12,924 nucleotides of DNA from an uncultured Eubacteriales bacterium (GTDB taxonomy: Bacteria > Bacillota > Clostridia > Oscillospirales > Acutalibacteraceae), in the NCBI GenBank assembly GCA_934454845.1, contig CAKSGV010000029.1, forward strand, positions 1 through 12,924, written 5' to 3'. Position 1 is the stretch's first letter; every line of letters begins with the position of its first letter. The position numbers and the translations under genes are program-made. Below the pieces are notes generated by a model. It did not search any database and was not told where the DNA came from. It saw only the letters and a list, made by a program, of their open reading frames with translations. Below, piece after piece: positions 1 to 6,706 of this stretch.

Positions 1-66
1 GGCTTGTTCAAGTGCGCCTATTTTCCAATTATTCAATTTTTTTAAAAAAGTCTTGACTTTTAATAG
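1..66 (-). CDS. possible 5' end of a divergent gene, start unresolved
   Basis: On the minus strand one frame is free of stops from 66 down to the window edge and ends in KTFLKKLNNWKIGALEQA. It lies just downstream of a good minus-strand promoter and Shine-Dalgarno. No ATG, GTG or TTG sits at the normal distance: the in-frame codon 7 bases after AGGTGA is TTA (61-63), and an ATT in another frame (62-64) soon meets a stop. The first legal start in the open frame is TTG at 34-36, about 35 bases from the Shine-Dalgarno. A rare start codon, an indel in the T/A homopolymer at 37-49, or a non-coding leader would each explain this. Divergent genes beside uronate operons are often regulators, but nothing here identifies one. 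The protein is not recognised. Confidence 0.3.
46..61. repeat. 16-base palindrome AAAAGTC-TT-GACTTTT
   Basis: Two perfect 7-base arms flank a TT centre. On the minus strand the palindrome lies just downstream of the Shine-Dalgarno of the presumed divergent gene. It could be an operator or a weak RNA hairpin (6-bp stem with a CAAG loop on the minus-strand transcript). It is AT-rich and could also be chance. Confidence 0.35.
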
Positions 67-70
67 TTAG

Positions 71-113
71 TCACCTCTTGATTTATTTTATCATTTAATG
101 CGCAAAATTGCAA
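71..113 (-). promoter_or_regulatory. minus-strand promoter plus Shine-Dalgarno
   Basis: Read on the minus strand, a -35 TTGCAA (113-108), a 17-base spacer and a -10 TAAAAT (90-85) preceded by an extended TGn are followed by the Shine-Dalgarno AGAGGTGA (78-71), which has a 7-base match (GAGGTGA) to the anti-Shine-Dalgarno. This is a near-ideal sigma-A promoter and ribosome site. One oddity is that the expected transcript start falls almost on the Shine-Dalgarno, leaving virtually no leader. The -35 overlaps the palindrome ATTGCAAT (107-114), which might be a regulator site shared with the plus-strand promoter, whose -35 begins 24 bases away. Confidence 0.6.
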
Positions 114-136
114 TGTTTTTAAGGAATTATTTGTAA

Positions 137-164
137 TTGATTATTTTTTGTAATATTATATAAT
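137..164 (+). promoter_or_regulatory. sigma-A type promoter of the uxaC operon
   Basis: TTGATT (137-142), a 16-base spacer and a perfect TATAAT (159-164) put the transcript start near 171, giving a leader of about 20 bases. The purine-rich AAAGAGAAAGGGAAGG (171-186) supplies the ribosome site for uxaC. No long leader or riboswitch fits between promoter and start codon, so control most likely acts at initiation. Confidence 0.6.
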
Positions 165-191
165 TGAATTAAAGAGAAAGGGAAGGTTTTT

Positions 192-1550
192 ATGAAAAAT
201 AATTATTTACTCGAAAATAAATTTGCGGCGGATTTGTATAATTCCGCAAAAAATTTGCCGATTATAGATTATCATTGTCATCTTTCTCCGAAAGAAATAT
301 ATGAAAATAAGCCGTTTGATAATATCGGCGAGATGTGGCTTTCGGGAGATCATTATAAATGGCGACTTATGAGAAGTGCAGGCATCAGCGAAGATAAAAT
401 AACCGGAAGTTTCGATTATCACGAAAAATTTGTGAATTTTATCGCTGCACTTGAGTTTGCCGCCGGAAATCCGCTTTATTATTGGTCAAAAATGGAGCTT
501 AAGCAGTTTTTTAATATTGATTGCGATTTAACTTCTGATAAAGCCGAAATGATTTGGAACAGTGCAAATGATTTTATAAAGGCAAATAAGCTTTCTCCGA
601 GGAAGCTTATGAAAGATTCGAATGTTGAAATTATCTGCACCACCGATGATATAACCGATGATTTAAAATGGCATAAGCTCATTTTCGAAGATAAAAGTTT
701 TAATATAAAAGTTCTTCCTTCGTTCAGAACGGATAATTTGATGCTTATGCTCAGAAGCGGATATAATGATTATATTTCAAAGCTGTCGGAATGCAGCGGA
801 GTTGAAATAGTAAATTTGGAATCGCTTAAATCGGCTGTTGAAAGCAGGCTTGAATTTTTTGTTAAAAACGGATGCGTGTTTACGGATATCGGTATGCAGT
901 ATTTCCCTAACGATATATTTGACGATAATAAAGCCGACGATATCTTTAAAAAGATATTAAAAGACGAGAATGTAGACGAAAACGATTATCTCGGTCTTGT
1001 GGGAAATCTTTATGTATTTTTAGGAAAGTTATATAAGAAATTCGGGCTTACAATGCAGCTTCACCTGGCTGTCACAAGAAACTCAAATTCCGGTCTTTTC
1101 AAAAAGCGTGGTTGTGACTGCGGTTGTGACTGCGTGGGCAATGCGGTCGACGGTTTGTCACTTATAAAGATACTTGACCGTATCGACTCAGAAAGCGGAC
1201 TTCCCGACACAATTGTTTATACTCTTAATTCTTCAAATGCTGATCAGTTGGCATCAATTGTCGGAGCTTATCGGAATGTGAGATTAGGTGCCGCCTGGTG
1301 GTTTAACGATCACAAACGCGGAATTTTAAATCAAACCGAAATAATGGCGGAAAACGGAGTTTTAGGTAAGTTTTACGGAATGCTTACCGATTCAAGAAGT
1401 TTTCTTTCTTATGCTCGCCACGATTATTTCAGAAGGATTTTTTGCTCCTTTATCGGCAACTTGATAGAAAAGGGAGAATATGATGAAGTCGGTGCGCAAA
1501 AACTTGTTGAAAAAGTATTTTATTATAATATAAAAGAAAGGATGAGCTAA
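192..1550 (+). CDS. uxaC: glucuronate (uronate) isomerase UxaC
   Basis: Cytoplasmic amidohydrolase-superfamily enzyme that interconverts D-glucuronate and D-fructuronate (and D-galacturonate and D-tagaturonate), the entry step of hexuronate catabolism. At 452 residues it is slightly shorter than the usual 460-470. Visible signatures are the metal-binding DYHCHLSP at residues 26-33 (H28, H30), MQLHLAVTRN near 288-297, GAAWWFND at 366-373 and ARHDYFRR at 408-415 with the conserved Asp D411. ATG at 192 follows a GGGAAGG ribosome site at normal distance. It is the first gene of the operon, and uxuA starts 5 bases after its stop. Odd: residues 307-314 read GCDCGCDC, where the UxaC segment I recall is of the type GPDTGFDS, so four alternating cysteines sit in an otherwise normal enzyme. 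The family call is secure; substrate preference (glucuronate over galacturonate) is inferred from the mannonate-branch neighbours. Confidence 0.96.
   Translation: MKNNYLLENKFAADLYNSAKNLPIIDYHCHLSPKEIYENKPFDNIGEMWLSGDHYKWRLMRSAGISEDKITGSFDYHEKFVNFIAALEFAAGNPLYYWSKMELKQFFNIDCDLTSDKAEMIWNSANDFIKANKLSPRKLMKDSNVEIICTTDDITDDLKWHKLIFEDKSFNIKVLPSFRTDNLMLMLRSGYNDYISKLSECSGVEIVNLESLKSAVESRLEFFVKNGCVFTDIGMQYFPNDIFDDNKADDIFKKILKDENVDENDYLGLVGNLYVFLGKLYKKFGLTMQLHLAVTRNSNSGLFKKRGCDCGCDCVGNAVDGLSLIKILDRIDSESGLPDTIVYTLNSSNADQLASIVGAYRNVRLGAAWWFNDHKRGILNQTEIMAENGVLGKFYGMLTDSRSFLSYARHDYFRRIFCSFIGNLIEKGEYDEVGAQKLVEKVFYYNIKERMS
1110..1133 (+). repeat. perfect 12-base tandem duplication inside uxaC
   Basis: GGTTGTGACTGC occurs twice head to tail and encodes the GCDCGCDC stretch of UxaC. 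The protein length at this spot still matches the usual GxDxGxD pattern, so the identity of the two copies may reflect sequence homogenisation rather than an insertion. Confidence 0.85.
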
Positions 1551-1555
1551 AATCT

Positions 1556-2593
1556 ATGAAACTCACTTTCAGATGGTATGGTGAAAACGATCCGGTTACT
1601 CTTCAAAAGATAAGCCAGATTCCGACTATGAGCGGAATTGTTTCGGCGGTCTATAATGTTAAGCCGGGCGGAGTTTGGAGCAATGAAAGCATAAACAAAA
1701 TTAAGAATTCGGCAAAAAAGCATGATCTTGATTTTGAAGTTGTGGAAAGCGTTCCTGTAAGCGAGGATATCAAACTCGGCAATAAAAATGCCGACGAGCT
1801 TATCAACAATTACTGTGAAAATATCAGAAGACTTGGCAAAGCCGGGGTAAAATGTATTTGCTATAACTTTATGCCGGTTTTTGATTGGCTCAGGAGCGAG
1901 CTTGAACATCCTCAGAAAGACGGAGCTAACGCTCTTGCTTACGATGATGAAACTGTTCTTAAAATGAATCCCCTTAAAAGCGAGCTTTCACTTCCGGGAT
2001 GGGATGCGAGCTACACTAAAGAGGAAATGAAAGATCTTCTTAAAAAATATGAAGAATTAGGCGAAGATAAGCTTTGGGATAATCTTACATACTTTTTGGA
2101 GGCTGTAATACCAGTAGCAAAAGAATCCGGGATCGATATGGCTATACATCCGGATGATCCGCCATGGGGAATGTTCGGACTTCCGAGGATAATAACCAAT
2201 GAAAAAAATCTTAAAAGATTTTTGGATATCGTTCCCGAAAAGAATAACGGGCTTACATTCTGCACAGGCTCTCTGGGAGCAAATCCCGATAATGATCTTG
2301 TAAGAATGGCAGGCGAGTTTGCAGACAGAATTCATTTCCTCCATTTAAGAAATATCAAGCATACAGGTGTAAGAAAATTCGAGGAAGTAGGCCATCCGAC
2401 TTCCTGCGGATCGATAGATATGTTCGGAATTGCAAAAACTCTTTTAGATCACGGCTTCGACGGTTATGTAAGACCGGATCACGGCAGAATGATTTGGGGC
2501 GAAAAAGGAAGATACGGTTACGGTCTTTTCGACCGTGCTTTGGGCGCTACATATATCGCCGGACTTTTCGAAGCAATAGAAAAATTAAGATAG
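1556..2593 (+). CDS. uxuA: mannonate dehydratase UxuA
   Basis: Cytoplasmic metal-dependent enzyme that dehydrates D-mannonate to 2-keto-3-deoxy-D-gluconate. It is a xylose-isomerase-like TIM barrel of 345 residues, typical of the shorter Gram-positive form (E. coli UxuA is about 394). The start reads MKLTFRWYG, and GIVSAVYNVKPGGVW (27-41) is the family's characteristic opening. Candidate metal ligands, matching the His/Cys/His/Asp set known for the family, are H198 in AIHPDDPP, C236 in TFCTGSLG, H263 in HLRN and D308 in RPDHG. The ATG at 1556 uses an AGAAAGGATGAG ribosome site inside the end of uxaC, five bases past that stop, so the two are probably translationally coupled. The SDR gene follows after 12 bases. 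Nothing is missing or truncated. Confidence 0.96.
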   Translation: MKLTFRWYGENDPVTLQKISQIPTMSGIVSAVYNVKPGGVWSNESINKIKNSAKKHDLDFEVVESVPVSEDIKLGNKNADELINNYCENIRRLGKAGVKCICYNFMPVFDWLRSELEHPQKDGANALAYDDETVLKMNPLKSELSLPGWDASYTKEEMKDLLKKYEELGEDKLWDNLTYFLEAVIPVAKESGIDMAIHPDDPPWGMFGLPRIITNEKNLKRFLDIVPEKNNGLTFCTGSLGANPDNDLVRMAGEFADRIHFLHLRNIKHTGVRKFEEVGHPTSCGSIDMFGIAKTLLDHGFDGYVRPDHGRMIWGEKGRYGYGLFDRALGATYIAGLFEAIEKLR

Positions 2594-2605
2594 GAGAATG
2601 AAATT

Positions 2606-3430
2606 ATGAGTAAAGTAATCGTTGTAACAGGCGCGGGCGGAGTTTTGTGCTCTTCTTTTGCGGAGCATCTTGCAAAAGCAGGAAATAAGGTCGCGCTTCT
2701 TGATCTTAATTATGATGCGGCTAAAACCGTGGAGGACAGAATTGTAAAAAACGGCGGTATTGCAAAAGCCTATAAAACCAATGTTTTGGATGTTGAGTCG
2801 CTTAAAAATGTTCATAGCGAGGTATTAAAGGATTTCGGTAAATGCGAGATCTTAATTAACGGTGCCGGCGGTAACAACCCGAGATGTACCACTCTTCACG
2901 AGGAATATGTTTCAGGTGATGAAGACGCAAAAGATTTTCTAACTTTCTTTAATATTGAAGAAAAGGGATTTGATTTTGTTTTCGATTTAAATATAAAAGG
3001 CGTTTTACTGCCGAGCCAAATTTTTATGGCCGATATGATAGGGGAAAAGGGCTGCTGCGTTCTTAATGTTTCTTCTATGAACGCTTACAGACCTCTTACT
3101 AAAATTCCCGCATATTCTGCGGCAAAAGCAGCGGTTTCAAATTTCACTTCCTGGCTTGCGGTTCATTTTGCGAAGCAGGAGATAAGGGTAAACGCTATAG
3201 CACCCGGATTTTTTGTAACTAATCAGAACAGGGCTTTGCTCTTTGATGAAAAAGGCGAGCCGACCGCAAGAACAGAGAAGATCTTAAGATCCACTCCTAT
3301 GGGCAGATTCGGCGAATCGGAAGAATTATTGGGCACAGTCGATTGGCTTATCGATGAAACAAAATCGGGCTTTGTCACAGGTGTCACAGTTCCGGTAGAC
3401 GGCGGATTTTCAGCTTATTCAGGAGTTTAA
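2606..3430 (+). CDS. uxuB: SDR-type D-mannonate oxidoreductase (fructuronate reductase, YjmF/UxuB type)
   Basis: Short-chain dehydrogenase expected to reduce D-fructuronate to D-mannonate with NAD(P)H, joining the UxaC and UxuA steps. It has 274 residues. The nucleotide site is TGAGGVLC (8-15); the last glycine of the usual TGxxxGxG is Cys here. D33 ends strand 2 and favours NADH. NGAG is at 85-88, and the catalytic set is N129, S157, Y170 and K174 (AYSAAK). The long segment between NGAGG and GFDFVFDLN (121-129) is a feature I associate with the YjmF group and argues for fructuronate reductase over a generic SDR. The Shine-Dalgarno AGGAG overlaps the uxuA stop, and the next gene follows 3 bases after this stop. 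It is unrelated in fold to the long-chain E. coli UxuB. Some close SDRs are annotated as gluconate 5-dehydrogenase, which remains possible, but the neighbours argue against it. Confidence 0.84.
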   Translation: MSKVIVVTGAGGVLCSSFAEHLAKAGNKVALLDLNYDAAKTVEDRIVKNGGIAKAYKTNVLDVESLKNVHSEVLKDFGKCEILINGAGGNNPRCTTLHEEYVSGDEDAKDFLTFFNIEEKGFDFVFDLNIKGVLLPSQIFMADMIGEKGCCVLNVSSMNAYRPLTKIPAYSAAKAAVSNFTSWLAVHFAKQEIRVNAIAPGFFVTNQNRALLFDEKGEPTARTEKILRSTPMGRFGESEELLGTVDWLIDETKSGFVTGVTVPVDGGFSAYSGV

Positions 3431-3433
3431 TTT

Positions 3434-4267
3434 ATGAAAATATATGCTTTTGCAGATGAATCAAGCGCTTCTGTCGAAGGTCAGATAGACGCTCTTAAAA
3501 GAAATAAACTTGACGGTTTGGAAATAAGAAATGTCGACGGTACAAATGTTTCTGAAATCACCGTAGATAAGGCAACAGAGGTTAAAAACCGCTTAAAGAG
3601 CGAGGGGCTTAAAGTTTGGTCCGTAGGCTCGCCGATCGGAAAAATAGATATTAAAAAAGACGATTTTAATAAGCATATCGAGCTTTTTAAACATACTCTT
3701 TCGGTTGCAAATGCTCTTGAAGCCGAAAATATGAGAATATTTTCTTTCTATATCCCGGAAGATGAGAATTATGACGATTACAAAAACGAAGTGATCGACA
3801 GGCTCGGCATTTTACTTGAATTGAGCGCAGGCTCCGGTGTGGACCTTTGCCATGAAAACGAAAAAGGAATTTTCGGAGATAACGAAAAAAGATGCAAGCT
3901 TCTTTTTGAATCATTGCCCTCGCTTAAAGGAATTTTCGATCCCGCAAATTTCGTTCAGTGCGGAGTCGATACTCTTTTTGCTTGGGAAGAACTAAAAGAG
4001 CATATCAAATATCTTCACATCAAAGATTCTCTTAAATCGGGAGAGATAGTTCCCGCAGGAGAGGGCGACGGCAATATCGGGCAGATAATAAAAGCGTATA
4101 AAGTTCTTGGCGGAAACGCTGTAACTTTAGAGCCTCATCTCGCTGTGTTTGACGGGCTTGCCGCTCTTGAACGCGAAGGTGAGAAGAGCAATGTGGGCGG
4201 ATATAAATTTGAAAGCAACGAAGCCGCGTTTGACGCTGCGTGCAAAGCTTTAGAAAAAATACTTTGA
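3434..4267 (+). CDS. sugar phosphate isomerase/epimerase-family TIM barrel (first copy)
   Basis: Cytoplasmic protein of the xylose-isomerase-like TIM-barrel superfamily (COG1082 type), 277 residues. Candidate divalent-metal ligands in the usual order are E141 in CHENEKGIFGD (139-149), D169 in FDPANFVQCG (168-177), H195 in LHIKDS (194-199) and E233 in LEPHL (232-236). PAGEGDG (207-213) is the typical loop before the last strands. Members epimerise, isomerise or eliminate on keto or aldo sugars, often not phosphorylated ones, so the family name says little about substrate. It lies 3 bases after the SDR gene, using AGGAG inside that gene's end, and 22 bases before the first Gfo/Idh/MocA gene. 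It may process the product of one of those oxidoreductases, as YcjR does with YcjS/YcjQ in E. coli. Low similarity to the second copy at 6707 suggests a different reaction. Family call firm, substrate unknown. Confidence 0.85.
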   Translation: MKIYAFADESSASVEGQIDALKRNKLDGLEIRNVDGTNVSEITVDKATEVKNRLKSEGLKVWSVGSPIGKIDIKKDDFNKHIELFKHTLSVANALEAENMRIFSFYIPEDENYDDYKNEVIDRLGILLELSAGSGVDLCHENEKGIFGDNEKRCKLLFESLPSLKGIFDPANFVQCGVDTLFAWEELKEHIKYLHIKDSLKSGEIVPAGEGDGNIGQIIKAYKVLGGNAVTLEPHLAVFDGLAALEREGEKSNVGGYKFESNEAAFDAACKALEKIL

Positions 4268-4289
4268 CTTTAAGAAAGGTTGAATTTAA

Positions 4290-5495
4290 ATGGATAAGAT
4301 AAAACTCGGTATAATAGGTCTTGGAAATATGGGATCGACTCATGCAAAATATATTATTATGGGTAAATGCCCCGAAATCGAGCTCGTTGCATTTGCGGAT
4401 ACAAATCCCGACAGAATAAAATGGGCGCAGGAAAATTTACCTCATTTTAAAGGAAACGACGGAAAAGAATACGGCAAAGATGGCATAATTGCTTTCGACA
4501 GCGCCGAAAAAATGCTTGACAGCGGTCTTGTAGATGCTTGTCTTGTCAGTGTTCCTCATTATTATCATCCTAAATATGCTATGGAATGTATGAAAAGAGG
4601 AATAAATGTTATGGTGGAAAAGCCTGCCGGTGTTTACACTAAGCAGGTCAAAGAAATGATCGCTGAAGCCGACCGTCATCCGGAAGTTGTTTTCGGAATG
4701 ATGTTTAATCAGCGCACAAATCATGTTTATCGCAAGATGAGAGAACTTGTTAAATCCGGAAAATACGGTGAGATCAGAAGAACAAACTGGATCATCACAA
4801 ACTGGTATCGCTCTCAAGCTTATTATGATTCGGGAGATTGGAGAGCTACTTGGTCCGGAGAGGGCGGAGGAGTACTTTTAAATCAGTGTCCTCATCAGCT
4901 CGATCTTTGGCAGTGGATTTGCGGAATGCCGGTTAAGGTTGACGCAAAATTAAAATTAGGTCAATGGCACGATATAGAGGTTGAAGACGATGTTTCGGCT
5001 TTTGTGGAATATCCTAACGGCGCAACCGGTGTGTTTATAACAACAACCGGCGACGGTTACGGCACAAACAGATTTGAAATTCAAATGGATAAAGCAAAGC
5101 TTGTTGTTGAAAATGATAAACTCAGAGTCTGGGAATTTGAAATGACCGAGCAGGAATTTTCAAAGACCAACAAAGTTCCCTTTGCTTCTGTCAAACACGA
5201 GGAAATAAATGTTGAAACAGACGGTCAAAATCCTCAGCACGTAGGCGTTCTTAATGCATGGGCAGGGAAAATTCTTCACGGCACAGAGCTTGTTGCAGAC
5301 GGCAGGGAAGGAATTAACGGAATCACTCTTTCAAACGCAATGCATTTATCATCTTTCCTCGGTAAAGAAATAGACTTGCCTTTTGATGATGATTTATATT
5401 ATAATGAATTGATGAAACGCGTTAAGACTTCTAAGAGAAAAGAAAATACAAAGGCTGTCTTTGCGGATACTTCCGGAACATATTCCGGAAAATAA
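4290..5495 (+). CDS. Gfo/Idh/MocA-family oxidoreductase (first of a tandem pair)
   Basis: NAD(P)-dependent sugar oxidoreductase, 401 residues. An N-terminal Rossmann domain has GLGNMG (10-15) and ends in VEKPAG (109-114) with the catalytic-type lysine K111. The C-terminal alpha/beta domain carries EGGGVLLNQCPHQLD (191-205), in which H202 and D205 match the family active-site motif and N198 stands where many members have Asp. The start follows an AGAAAGG site. It shares very similar blocks with the next gene, including MFNQRTN, TNWYRSQ.YYDSG.WRATW.GEGGGVLLNQ and QWICGMP, so the pair arose by duplication. The family includes inositol dehydrogenases, glucose-fructose oxidoreductases and glycoside 3-dehydrogenases. 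The neighbouring TIM barrels favour a glycoside 3-dehydrogenase role here, which is inference. Not a secreted form: no signal peptide. Confidence 0.9.
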   Translation: MDKIKLGIIGLGNMGSTHAKYIIMGKCPEIELVAFADTNPDRIKWAQENLPHFKGNDGKEYGKDGIIAFDSAEKMLDSGLVDACLVSVPHYYHPKYAMECMKRGINVMVEKPAGVYTKQVKEMIAEADRHPEVVFGMMFNQRTNHVYRKMRELVKSGKYGEIRRTNWIITNWYRSQAYYDSGDWRATWSGEGGGVLLNQCPHQLDLWQWICGMPVKVDAKLKLGQWHDIEVEDDVSAFVEYPNGATGVFITTTGDGYGTNRFEIQMDKAKLVVENDKLRVWEFEMTEQEFSKTNKVPFASVKHEEINVETDGQNPQHVGVLNAWAGKILHGTELVADGREGINGITLSNAMHLSSFLGKEIDLPFDDDLYYNELMKRVKTSKRKENTKAVFADTSGTYSGK

Positions 5496-5514
5496 TCAAT
5501 TCGGGGGAATTATT
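5471..5514 (+). promoter_or_regulatory. two consecutive RNA hairpins at the junction of the oxidoreductase pair
   Basis: The first hairpin has arms TTCCGGAA (5471-5478 and 5483-5490) around a CATA loop, inside the last codons of the upstream gene. The second pairs AATTC (5498-5502) with GAATT (5507-5511), extends by AAT/ATT past a bulged C, and places part of the GGGGG ribosome site (5503-5507) of the next gene in its loop. No T-tract follows, so these are not terminators. They could tune translation of the second gene or stabilise processed mRNA. Confidence 0.45.
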
Positions 5515-6693
5515 ATGAATAAAGTCAGAGTTGCGGTTATTGGAGTCGGAAATATCGGCTCTGCTCATACAAATTCGCTTTACAGCGGTAAGATAGAAAA
5601 TGCCGAGCTCGCAGCAATTTGCGATAATGATAAAAATAAGGAAAATATCCTTAAGGAAAAATTCCCCGATATTAAATTTTATAATGATTATAATTCGGTT
5701 TTAAATGATAAAGAAATCGATGCTGTGATAATTTCGGTTCCGCATCCTATGCATTCGGAAATTGCAATTAAAGCTTTAAAAGCAGGTAAAAATGTTTTAA
5801 CGGAAAAACCTGCCGATATAAGAGCGGATAAAGCGCAGGAAGTTATTAAAGCAGCAGAGAATCCCGATAAAATATTTGCTATAATGTTTAATCAAAGAAC
5901 AAATCCTTTGTTTAAAAAAGCAAAGGAAATCGTTTCCTCCGGAGAACTCGGAGAGCTTAAAAGAGCTGTTTGGATAGTTACAAATTGGTATAGAAGCCAA
6001 AGTTATTACGATTCCGGCAGTTGGCGTGCAACCTGGGCCGGAGAAGGCGGCGGAGTTCTTTTAAATCAAGCTCCTCATAATCTGGATATTTTGCAGTGGA
6101 TTTGCGGAATGCCGGAGAGTGTAAGTGCAAAGATAAGTATTGGAAAATATCATAATATCGAAGTTGAAGATGACGCGGTGATAAATATTGTATTTAACAA
6201 CGGAGCTGTCGGAACATTTATAACATCTACCGGAGAATATCCCGGAACAAACAGATTTGAAATTTCAGGAACCGGTGGAAAGATAGTTATTGAAAACGGA
6301 AAACTTTGTTTTTATAAATTAAAAACATATGAAAAAACCGTGAGATTTTCCGATAAAGCTATGTCGCCTCAGATAGAAACCGAATTTATTGAATTTTTAC
6401 CCACCGAAAAAGAAACTGCTCACCGCGGAATTATTCAAAACTTTGTAAATGCAATTCTTTTTGGCGAAAAGCTGATCAGTCCCGGAGAAGAAGGAATAAA
6501 AGAGCTTTTGATTTCAAATGCCGCATATCTTTCTTCGTGGAATGATTCAAAATCTATTTCAATTCCATTTGATAATAAAGAATTCAATGAAAAGCTGGAA
6601 GTTCTACAAGAGAAATCTTCTTATAAACAAAAGAATGGAAATTCGACTGAATACAGCTCAGATTACAGCTCTCGCTGGTCAGTTAAATGGTAA
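5515..6693 (+). CDS. Gfo/Idh/MocA-family oxidoreductase (second of a tandem pair)
   Basis: NAD(P)-dependent sugar oxidoreductase, 392 residues. The Rossmann motif GVGNIG (10-15), TEKPAD (96-101) with K98, and EGGGVLLNQAPHNLD (177-191) with H188 and D191 parallel the upstream copy. ATG at 5515 is chosen over an in-frame TTG at 5461 because it follows GGGGG at 8-base spacing and begins with the expected MNKVRVAVIG; the TTG would overlap the upstream gene and add a non-homologous tail. The gap to the upstream stop is 19 bases. The middle of the protein is strongly conserved with the first copy, while the segment after about residue 265 and the tail (ending SSRWSVKW) differ, as expected for a duplicated enzyme with changed substrate or direction. 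Paired oxidoreductases of this type can oxidise at one end and reduce at the other of a 3-keto epimerisation, as YcjS and YcjQ do. That role is inference. Confidence 0.9.
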   Translation: MNKVRVAVIGVGNIGSAHTNSLYSGKIENAELAAICDNDKNKENILKEKFPDIKFYNDYNSVLNDKEIDAVIISVPHPMHSEIAIKALKAGKNVLTEKPADIRADKAQEVIKAAENPDKIFAIMFNQRTNPLFKKAKEIVSSGELGELKRAVWIVTNWYRSQSYYDSGSWRATWAGEGGGVLLNQAPHNLDILQWICGMPESVSAKISIGKYHNIEVEDDAVINIVFNNGAVGTFITSTGEYPGTNRFEISGTGGKIVIENGKLCFYKLKTYEKTVRFSDKAMSPQIETEFIEFLPTEKETAHRGIIQNFVNAILFGEKLISPGEEGIKELLISNAAYLSSWNDSKSISIPFDNKEFNEKLEVLQEKSSYKQKNGNSTEYSSDYSSRWSVKW

Positions 6694-6706
6694 AGGAGTA
6701 TAAAAT

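Noticed and set aside
53..58. TTGACT as a plus-strand -35
   Set aside because: No acceptable -10 occurs 16-18 bases downstream; the promoter at 137-164 is much better. It is part of the palindrome at 46-61.
62..64. ATT as an infC-like rare start on the minus strand
   Set aside because: That frame ends after about 11 codons and the sequence does not resemble translation initiation factor IF-3.
5461..5514. TTG at 5461 as start of the second oxidoreductase
   Set aside because: It would overlap the upstream gene and add 18 residues with no counterpart in the paralogue; the ATG at 5515 has a strong ribosome site and the expected Rossmann start.
6518..6703. 61-codon plus-strand frame overlapping the 3' end of the second oxidoreductase, ending ALAGQLNGKGV
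   Set aside because: It has no ribosome site, is nested in a well-supported gene, and does not resemble the tail of the paralogue, so a frameshift in the main gene is not supported.
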